Positions 33,152-38,454 of a DNA stretch of 38,454 nucleotides are shown here, piece by piece. This DNA is from Pseudomonadota bacterium. Lineage in GTDB: Bacteria > Pseudomonadota > Gammaproteobacteria > Competibacterales > Competibacteraceae. The first letter of the stretch is position 1; each line of letters starts with the position of its first letter. Made by a program: the position numbers and the translations under genes. Location: positions 1-38,454 of the forward strand of contig JAUPTV010000068.1 of NCBI GenBank assembly GCA_030917925.1, given 5' to 3'. The notes under the pieces are model-generated. The model was not told the origin of the DNA, did not search any database, and worked only from the letters and a program-made list of their open reading frames with translations.

Positions 33152-33694
33152 TCATGCGCCCGCCAGTTCTTCAAAGGTCAGATTTTCGTTGGTGTAAATG
33201 CAGATACCAGCGGCGATCTTCAAGGCTTGTTCAACAATCGTCCGCGCATCGAGTTCAGTATGTTCCAGCAACGCCTGCGCTGCGGCCTGGGCATAAGGGC
33301 CGCCGGAACCAATGGCCACCAGATCGCGCTCCGGTTCGATCACATCGCCAGTACCGGAAATCATCAGGGTGGTCTGGAGATCCGCGACAATCAGCAGCGC
33401 TTCCAGACGCCGCAGCAACCGGTCGGTGCGCCAGTCCTTAGCCAACTCGACGGCGGCGCGGGTCAAATTCCCGCCATGCTTTTCCAGCTTGCCCTCGAAG
33501 CGTTCAAACAGCGTGAAGGCGTCGGCAGTGCCACCGGCGAAGCCCGCGATAATTTTGCTCTGATAGAGCCTTCGCACCTTGCGGGCGTTGCCTTTCATCA
33601 CGGTATTGCCCAGAGTGACCTGGCCATCGCCGCCAATCACCACCCGGCCTTCGCGGCGGACGGCCAGCACCGTAGTGCCGTGTAATGATTCCAT
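33152..33694 (-). CDS. hslV: ATP-dependent protease peptidase subunit HslV
   Basis: This is a proteasome-like threonine peptidase that partners HslU, 180 residues. The catalytic threonine is T7 in [13 protein letters not shown], so a six-residue propeptide must be removed; E. coli starts directly with the threonine, but this longer form occurs in many gammaproteobacteria. [40 protein letters not shown] and [20 protein letters not shown] are typical. A sigma-32-like promoter lies 59-86 bp upstream. Confidence 0.96.
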   Translation of the reverse strand: MESLHGTTVLAVRREGRVVIGGDGQVTLGNTVMKGNARKVRRLYQSKIIAGFAGGTADAFTLFERFEGKLEKHGGNLTRAAVELAKDWRTDRLLRRLEALLIVADLQTTLMISGTGDVIEPERDLVAIGSGGPYAQAAAQALLEHTELDARTIVEQALKIAAGICIYTNENLTFEELAGA

Positions 33695-33752
33695 CGTTCT
33701 GCCTCGCAGTTTTGCGCGGGATTCTACACAAATTCGCCGCTAACGGTCATGG

Positions 33753-33780
33753 AAATGGGGGCGATTCCCCCATCGTCAAG
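33753..33780 (-). promoter_or_regulatory. Heat-shock (sigma-32-like) promoter of hslVU
   Basis: On the minus strand CTTGACG (complement of 33774-33780), a 13-bp spacer and CCCCATTT (complement of 33753-33760) match the sigma-32 consensus CTTGAAA-N13/14-CCCCATNT, with two mismatches in the -35. hslVU is a classic heat-shock operon. A possible second, sigma-70-like promoter with -10 TAGAAT follows about 20 bp closer to hslV. Confidence 0.65.
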
Positions 33781-33791
33781 GTCACGACCCC

Positions 33792-33830
33792 AAAAAAAGC
33801 CCCGGTTGCAAGGGGGAATGCAACCAGGGC
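33792..33830 (-). terminator. Rho-independent terminator behind prfA
   Basis: Read on the minus strand, GCCCTGGTTGCA pairs with TGCAACCGGGGC (stem 33799-33810 with 33819-33830, one mismatch), followed by seven T (complement of 33792-33798). It would end the hemA-prfA transcript, or the 42-codon ORF transcript, just before the hslV promoter. Confidence 0.85.
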
Positions 33831-33839
33831 GAATAAGAT

Positions 33840-33920
33840 ATCCGGTTTAACCCCGGATCACGTCCGCTCAGGGAGGGAAGCGGACAGGCGTAAGGGCTTA
33901 CGCTTATCGGATAAGATAAG
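33840..33920 (-). ncRNA. Cluster of four hairpins ahead of the terminator (candidate structured RNA)
   Basis: Four stems follow one another: ATCCGG/CCGGAT (33840-33845 with 33853-33858), GTCCGCT/AGCGGAC (33862-33868 with 33879-33885), GCGTAAG/CTTACGC (33888-33894 with 33897-33903) and CTTATC/GATAAG (33903-33908 with 33915-33920). Together with the terminator stem they make five consecutive hairpins in about 130 bases of minus-strand RNA. This is far denser than ordinary spacer. It does not match tmRNA, 4.5S, 6S or RNase P RNA as I know them. Strand is inferred from the terminator. Confidence 0.35.
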
Positions 33921-34032
33921 AGCCATCATCAAAAGTTCCGCAATGGAATCGATGTAGGCCCTGAGCACAAATTTCCGCCATATCCTGTTTCCAGGGCGGC
34001 CAAAGCGGTTGTTCGTTCAATACCGCGTTCAT
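33904..34032 (-). CDS. Possible small ORF, 42 residues
   Basis: The ATG at 34030-34032 opens MNAVLNEQPLWPPWKQDMAE followed by ICAQGLHRFHCGTFDDGSYL, ending with IR and a TAA at 33904-33906. The composition (WPPWKQD, several aromatic residues, CG-rich third positions) looks protein-like, but I do not recognise it. The Shine-Dalgarno is weak. It lies 39 bp downstream of prfA, where prmC is usual, and its end runs into the hairpin cluster. It could be a small gene, a leader, or a gene remnant. Confidence 0.35.
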   Translation of the reverse strand: MNAVLNEQPLWPPWKQDMAEICAQGLHRFHCGTFDDGSYLIR

Positions 34033-34071
34033 TATCACAAGGTCTCGTCAGTGGTCTTGGGAAGGTGCGAA

Positions 34072-35154
34072 CTATTCCGCCAGCGCCGCCAGTTGATCAG
34101 CCTGATATTCCTGAATCAGTGGATCAATCACCTGATCAAGACTCCCTTCCAGTACATCACTGAGTTTATAGAGCGTCAGATTGATGCGATGGTCCGTCAC
34201 TCGTCCCTGCGCGAAGTTGTAGGTCCGAATCCGTTCGGAACGGTCGCCGCTACCCACCAGCAGTTTGCGGGTCTGCGCCTGCGTACTAGCCTGCTTCTCC
34301 CGTTCAGCGGTCAACAACTTCGCCTGCAACAACGACATCGCCCGCGAACGGTTCTTGTGTTGGGAGCGCTCATCCTGACATTCCACCACAATCCCGCTCG
34401 GCAAGTGGGTCAGACGGATCGCCGAATCGGTCTTGTTCACATGCTGACCGCCGGCCCCGGACGCCCGGAACGTATCGACGCGCAGATCACCGGGGTTAAT
34501 CTCGATCTGTTCCACTTCCGCCAGTTCGGGCATGACCGCCACCGTCGCCGCCGATGTGTGAATGCGACCCTGCGCTTCCGTCACAGGCACCCGCTGCACC
34601 CGATGAGCCCCGGACTCGAATTTCAGTCGCGAATAAACGCCTTGGCCGATAATCCGTCCGATCACTTCTTTATAACCGCCATGTTCGCCCCAGCTCTCGC
34701 TGAGAATTTCCAGTTTCCAGCCGCGCAACTCCGCATAACGGCCATACATGCGCCATAAATCCCCGGCGAACAGCGCGGCTTCATCGCCGCCGGTCCCGGC
34801 GCGAACTTCCAGAAACACATTGCCGATGTCATGCGGATCATGCGGCAACAATAACAGTTGCAACGCCCGTTCCTGACTGGCGCGCCGTTCCTCAGCCTCC
34901 AGCAATTCCTCCTGCGCCAGGGCGCGTAACTCGGGATCGCTGTCCTTGGCCATCTCACGAGCGCTATCTAGTTCGTCCAACACCCGGCTATAGGCATGGA
35001 AACCACTGGCGACCGGCTCCAGTTGCGCATATTCCACTGACAGGGCGCGAAAGCGGTCGTTGTCGTTAATAATTTGGCGTTCAGCCAGCAAGGCGCTGAC
35101 TTCTTCGTGACGAGCCGCCAACTGTTCCAGTTTGGCGAGCATGGATGGATTCAT
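34072..35154 (-). CDS. prfA: Peptide chain release factor 1
   Basis: RF1 reads UAA and UAG stop codons and triggers peptide release, 360 residues. The GGQ motif (235-237, [19 protein letters not shown]) enters the peptidyl-transferase centre. The codon-recognition tripeptide is P190-V191-T192 in [13 protein letters not shown], the RF1 (PxT) type rather than RF2 (SPF). Its ATG overlaps the hemA stop by four bases, the usual hemA-prfA coupling. prmC, the methyltransferase that modifies the GGQ glutamine and normally follows, is absent here. Confidence 0.97.
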   Translation of the reverse strand: MNPSMLAKLEQLAARHEEVSALLAERQIINDNDRFRALSVEYAQLEPVASGFHAYSRVLDELDSAREMAKDSDPELRALAQEELLEAEERRASQERALQLLLLPHDPHDIGNVFLEVRAGTGGDEAALFAGDLWRMYGRYAELRGWKLEILSESWGEHGGYKEVIGRIIGQGVYSRLKFESGAHRVQRVPVTEAQGRIHTSAATVAVMPELAEVEQIEINPGDLRVDTFRASGAGGQHVNKTDSAIRLTHLPSGIVVECQDERSQHKNRSRAMSLLQAKLLTAEREKQASTQAQTRKLLVGSGDRSERIRTYNFAQGRVTDHRINLTLYKLSDVLEGSLDQVIDPLIQEYQADQLAALAE

Positions 35155-36419
35155 AGGGGAGGATTCGCGTCAGGCAGATGATAGAGATGTTGAATCAGCG
35201 TCAGGGTTTCGACATCGCCCTGGGCAGCGGCTTCGCGCAGGCCCGCACATGGGGAATGCATGAGCTTGTTAGTCAGCGTATTCGCCAGAATATTCATGAC
35301 GTCAACCGGATCCTTGCCTTGCGCCAACTGGCGATGGGCGCGGGCCAGCGAGGCATCGCGCATCGCTTCCGCCCGTTCACGCAACGCCCGGAGGCTGGCG
35401 GCGCTGTCGTGAGTGCGCAGCCAGGCCATGAAATGCTCGACCTGATTGTCGATCATCTCCTCGGCCTGCGCAGCGGCGGCCTGCCGCGAGCGCAGATTGT
35501 CCTGAATAATGTCCTTGAGATCATCCACTGTGTATAAGTAAACATCGTCCAGATCAGCGGCCGCCGGGTCAATATCGCGCGGCACTGCCAGATCGACCAT
35601 GAACATCGGCTGATGACGGCGCTGTTTCAGGCAGCGACGGATCAACGGCGCTTCCAGCACCCAGCCGGGACAGCAGGTCGCGGCGATCACCATATCCGCC
35701 TCGCCCAAATGCGCCGGAATTTCGTCCAAAGCAATCGCGTAACCGGCGAACGAAGCGGCCAAGGCATGGGCGCGCTCCAGCGTCCGGTTGGCGACCACCA
35801 GTCGGCCAATCCCACTTTCATGCAGATGGCGGGCGACCAGTTCCATGGTGTCCCCCGCGCCAATCAACAGGGCGGTGCGCTGGGGCAAATCCGCGAAAAT
35901 CTGTTTGGCCAGACTGACTGCCGCAAAGGCTACTGACACTGGACTGGCCCCAATCCGCGTATCGGTGCGCACCTGCTTGGCAACCGCGAAAGTATGCTGG
36001 AACAATCGCTCCAGCCGCGCCCCCAGTGCGCCCACACTATTAGCGGCCTGATAGGCGGCCTTGACTTGACCGAGGATTTGCGGCTCGCCCAGCACCAGCG
36101 AATCCAGCCCGGACGCGACCCGCAAAATATGCCGAACCGCCAGGCCCTCGGCGTGCTGATAAACATAAGGCCACAAATCCACCGTCCGTAGCTTATGATA
36201 ATCGCCCAGCCACTCCACCACCGGGCGACTGTCGCCATCTTTCAGACCGCAGTACAGTTCGGTACGATTGCAGGTGGACAGGATCGCCGCTTCATGGACG
36301 CCGCCCTGATCGAGGAGATTGCGCAACGCCGCATTCAGCCGGTCAGGCGCAAACGCCACGCGCTCACGAACGCCGACCGGTGCGGTCTGATGATTGAGGC
36401 CAAGAGCCAGCAAAGGCAT
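35151..36419 (-). CDS. hemA: Glutamyl-tRNA reductase
   Basis: This enzyme reduces glutamyl-tRNA(Glu) to glutamate-1-semialdehyde, the first step of C5 heme synthesis, 422 residues. The catalytic cysteine is C50 in [13 protein letters not shown]. The NADPH-binding block is [20 protein letters not shown], and [20 protein letters not shown] with [10 protein letters not shown] precedes the C-terminal dimerisation helices. Its start has [20 protein letters not shown]. It is divergent from the TPR lipoprotein gene across 138 bp and leads the hemA-prfA unit. Confidence 0.97.
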   Translation of the reverse strand: MPLLALGLNHQTAPVGVRERVAFAPDRLNAALRNLLDQGGVHEAAILSTCNRTELYCGLKDGDSRPVVEWLGDYHKLRTVDLWPYVYQHAEGLAVRHILRVASGLDSLVLGEPQILGQVKAAYQAANSVGALGARLERLFQHTFAVAKQVRTDTRIGASPVSVAFAAVSLAKQIFADLPQRTALLIGAGDTMELVARHLHESGIGRLVVANRTLERAHALAASFAGYAIALDEIPAHLGEADMVIAATCCPGWVLEAPLIRRCLKQRRHQPMFMVDLAVPRDIDPAAADLDDVYLYTVDDLKDIIQDNLRSRQAAAAQAEEMIDNQVEHFMAWLRTHDSAASLRALRERAEAMRDASLARAHRQLAQGKDPVDVMNILANTLTNKLMHSPCAGLREAAAQGDVETLTLIQHLYHLPDANPPL

Positions 36420-36557
36420 GGAATTCCCGCCAGATTGAAAGGTAAAAAAACAATAGAATTGTGCGGGATAAAACCGGCTTATGGCAAGGTCATACCTCTG
36501 TTGGCTGATTCAGGTTATTTTCAAACGATTTTTTTAAACAATTTGTGACGCGGGATC

Positions 36558-38270
36558 ATGAACAAATTTTTAAAGGCATTGGGTTTTGGCAGTCTGGTGC
36601 TCCTGTCGGGCGGCTGCGCTACCGTGGTAGACGCACAAGCGCCGACTGAACCGGAATTCATGATTCGCCCGCCGCTGCAACCCAGCCCCCGCGCGAATTT
36701 ACTCTATCAAGTACTGGCGGCGGAACTGGCAGGTAAACGTGATCAACTGGATGTCGCGCTGAGCCACTACCGGCAGGTTGCCATGCTCAGCGATGATCCT
36801 CGTGTCGCTGAACGTGCGGCGGTGCTGGCGCTGCTGATGAAGGAAAACGCCGCTGCGCTGGAACTGGCGCAACGCTGGAACGCCCTCGCTCCCGGCAATG
36901 AGCAGGCCGAACAAACACTAGCGCTGGCGCTGTTGCGTAATGGCCAACTGGAGGAAGCCGCCGGTTATCTGGAAACCGTCCGGCGCGTCGCCAGCAAGAA
37001 GGATCAGCAACAGGGCTACGCGACCGTCGCTTCGCTGCTGGGTCAGGCCGATAATAAGGAACTGGCTATGCAGGTGATGGGGCAGTTTCGCGACCGTAAT
37101 CCGCGTTCGGCGTTCGCCCAGTATTACTACGCGATGTTAGCCGCCGCTGCCGAACAGCGTGAACCGGCGCTGGCCAGTCTGAAACTGGCGCTGGCCCGCG
37201 ATCCGAAACTGGTTCCTGCGCATTTGTTACGCACCCGCTTGTTGCTGGAGGGCGGTGACAAGGCCGGGGCAGTGGCGGGGTTGGCCAAAGCGGTCGCCGC
37301 CGTGCCCCGTGATCGTAATCTGCGCATGAGCTACGCCCGCCTGTTGATTGACGCCGATCAATTGGACAAGGCGCGCCGTGAGTTTTCGATCCTGCTCAAT
37401 CAGGATCCCAAGGATACCGACTCGCTCTATGCGCTGGGGTTACTGGCCGCGGAAACCCGGCAGTTTGACCTCGCTGAAACCTATTTCCTGGATTTGATCA
37501 AGCGCAAAACCCGCTTGGCCGACGCCTATTTTGAACTGGGCCGGGTTGAAGAACAGCGTGGCGATTATGCCAAAGCCCGTGAATGGTATGAGCGGGTGAA
37601 AGATGAAGAGCGCTTTCTGGCGGCGCAAATGCGCATGGGCGTGGTGCTGGCCAAAGCGGGCGACGTTGCGGCGGCTGGCCAGCATTTCGACACGCTGCGC
37701 CGCAACCATCCCCAGAGCGGCATCACCCTCTACCTGGCCGAAGCCGAGGCGCTGCGGGAAGCGGAACGTTATCAGGACGCCTTTAATAGCCTGAATCAGG
37801 CGCTGACCGTGCATCCCAATGACAAGGATTTGCTCTACGCTCGGGCGCTGGCGGCGGAAAAGATCGATCGGTTGGAGATTCTGGAGCGGGATTTACGCGC
37901 CATTCTGGCGATTGATCCGAAGAATGGCCAGGCGCTGAATGCGCTCGGTTACACCCTGGCCGACCGCACCGACCGTTATCAGGAGGCGCTGGGCTATATT
38001 GAACAGGCGCTGGCGCAATTGCCGGAAGATGCATCGGTACTGGACAGCATGGGCTGGGTGCAATACCGGCTGGGCAATCGGGACAAAGCTATCGAGTACC
38101 TGCGCCACGCCTATCAGGTCAATGCTGATGCTGAAATCGCCGCGCATTTAAGTGAAGTGCTGTGGGTCAATGGCCAGCGCGATGAAGCCAAAAAAATCTG
38201 GAAAAAAGCGCTGGCTCGCGAACCGAACAGTGCGCATCTGCGTAAGTTGCGGGAACGGTTTGGCTGGTAA
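36558..38270 (+). CDS. TPR-repeat lipoprotein
   Basis: This 570-residue protein consists mostly of tetratricopeptide repeats, roughly 12-14, from about residue 45 to the end. Examples are LYALGLLAAETRQFDLAETY, ADAYFELGRVEEQRGDYAKA and SVLDSMGWVQYRLGNRDKAI. The N-terminus is a lipoprotein signal, with the acylated cysteine probably C20 (VLLSGGC); serine at -3 is less usual than leucine. It should sit in the outer membrane or face the periplasm as a scaffold. A TPR protein divergent from hemA is common in gammaproteobacteria, normally followed by lolB and ispE; here lolB does not follow within 180 bp, and mobile-element-like sequence does. No specific partner can be named. Confidence 0.9.
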   Translation: MNKFLKALGFGSLVLLSGGCATVVDAQAPTEPEFMIRPPLQPSPRANLLYQVLAAELAGKRDQLDVALSHYRQVAMLSDDPRVAERAAVLALLMKENAAALELAQRWNALAPGNEQAEQTLALALLRNGQLEEAAGYLETVRRVASKKDQQQGYATVASLLGQADNKELAMQVMGQFRDRNPRSAFAQYYYAMLAAAAEQREPALASLKLALARDPKLVPAHLLRTRLLLEGGDKAGAVAGLAKAVAAVPRDRNLRMSYARLLIDADQLDKARREFSILLNQDPKDTDSLYALGLLAAETRQFDLAETYFLDLIKRKTRLADAYFELGRVEEQRGDYAKAREWYERVKDEERFLAAQMRMGVVLAKAGDVAAAGQHFDTLRRNHPQSGITLYLAEAEALREAERYQDAFNSLNQALTVHPNDKDLLYARALAAEKIDRLEILERDLRAILAIDPKNGQALNALGYTLADRTDRYQEALGYIEQALAQLPEDASVLDSMGWVQYRLGNRDKAIEYLRHAYQVNADAEIAAHLSEVLWVNGQRDEAKKIWKKALAREPNSAHLRKLRERFGW

Positions 38271-38281
38271 AAGCGTTATCA

Positions 38282-38300
38282 CCCAGGGCGTTGCCCTGGG
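38282..38300. repeat. REP-like palindrome after the TPR gene
   Basis: CCCAGGGC-GTT-GCCCTGGG is a perfect 8-bp stem with a 3-nt loop, 12 bp after the TPR stop. It resembles REP-type palindromes associated with RAYT transposases. No T tract follows, although it could slow or end transcription. Confidence 0.5.
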
Positions 38301-38345
38301 GCAAGGTGCAATAAAAGTCAATATTCACCAGTCTTGCGCGGGATG

Positions 38346-38393
38346 CCCTGTCGTTTACGGCGGGGAGGGATAGCGCATCGCCCGTAGGGCGAT
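38346..38393 (+). mobile_element. IS200/IS605-type end hairpin remnant (copy B)
   Basis: CCCTGTCG-TTTA-CGGCGGGG (38346-38365, two G-T pairs) is followed by AGGGATAGCG and then a second hairpin, ATCGCCC-GTA-GGGCGAT (38377-38393). The 14-mer GGGGAGGGATAGCG (38362-38375) is identical to that at 3898-3911, and there too a GC-rich hairpin follows. Two ends of the same element family therefore lie 34 kb apart. Confidence 0.45.
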
Positions 38394-38414
38394 CATCGCT
38401 TTGAAATGGAACGA

Positions 38415-38443
38415 TTGACATTAAATTCCTTTGTGAATATAAT
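38415..38443 (+). promoter_or_regulatory. Perfect consensus sigma-70 promoter at window edge
   Basis: TTGACA (38415-38420), a 17-bp spacer and TATAAT (38438-38443) match the consensus at all 12 positions. An inverted repeat ATTGAC/GTCAAT (38414-38419 with 38445-38450) brackets the promoter. An ATG at 38451 starts about where transcription would begin, so the next gene would be leaderless or start further on. The gene itself lies outside the window. Confidence 0.75.
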
Positions 38444-38454
38444 CGTCAATATGA

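Noticed and set aside
1-38454. CRISPR arrays, tRNA or rRNA genes
   Set aside because: No regularly spaced direct repeats, tRNA cloverleaf signatures or rRNA stretches were seen in the gene-free gaps.

Overview
The window looks like chromosomal DNA of a GC-rich (roughly 57-60% by eye) gammaproteobacterium. The evidence is gene order: secB-grxC-rhodanese next to gpsA, ubiE-ubiJ-ubiB, hslVU followed by a DUF971 gene, hemA-prfA, orn facing rsgA, and ppiB-lpxH. All are familiar gammaproteobacterial neighbourhoods. A large free-living gammaproteobacterium (for example the Competibacter/Chromatiales side) would fit, but I cannot fix the genus from sequence alone.

Layout. (1) 1-3674, minus strand: type I restriction-modification genes hsdR and hsdM; hsdM runs off the left edge and no hsdS is visible. 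(2) 3675-4205: a gene-free strip of mobile-element debris holding a perfect palindrome, an IS200/IS605-type end hairpin, a terminator-like hairpin, the 3' end of a tnpB gene and its right-end hairpin. The last of these runs directly into a YrfG-like HAD phosphatase gene and appears to supply its start codon. (3) 4927-6991: a TerD-domain/trypsin-like protease fusion and a two-domain sulfurtransferase. (4) 6992-8229: an accessory islet with a higBA toxin-antitoxin pair, an integron attC-like site, a small gene and a decayed ORF. (5) 8230-9884: orn and rsgA, divergent. (6) 9912-15163: two c-di-GMP genes, one a complete bacteriophytochrome with GGDEF and EAL domains. (7) 15238-18231: a SLC13/DASS-type permease with two TrkA-C domains, behind a glycerate kinase. 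(8) 18580-20451: ppiB, lpxH and a DUF1249 gene. (9) 20531-22355: iscR with a near-consensus IscR site, then a cysteine desulfurase with no iscU/iscA behind it. (10) 22360-25183, minus: an ArsR-type regulator with the SqrR/BigR cysteine spacing, DUF2892, rhodanese, grxC, secB and gpsA. (11) 25415-28285: gpmA, a ctpA-type protease and a yajL-like gene. (12) 28337-33694, minus: ubiB, ubiJ, ubiE, DUF971, hslU and hslV. hslV has a heat-shock-type promoter. (13) 33792-34032: a terminator, a run of hairpins and a 42-codon ORF. (14) 34072-36419, minus: prfA and hemA. (15) 36558-38270: a large TPR lipoprotein. (16) 38271-38454: a palindrome, a second copy of the IS-like end seen at 3.9 kb, and a perfect consensus sigma-70 promoter at the very edge.

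Most of the window is ordinary housekeeping. The parts that deserve attention are the start codon taken from tnpB at 4.1 kb, the TerD-protease fusion, the attC/toxin-antitoxin islet, the persulfide-sensor operon with a split YgaP, the hairpin cluster behind prfA, and the phytochrome-cyclase pair. I found no CRISPR array, tRNA, rRNA or replication origin.
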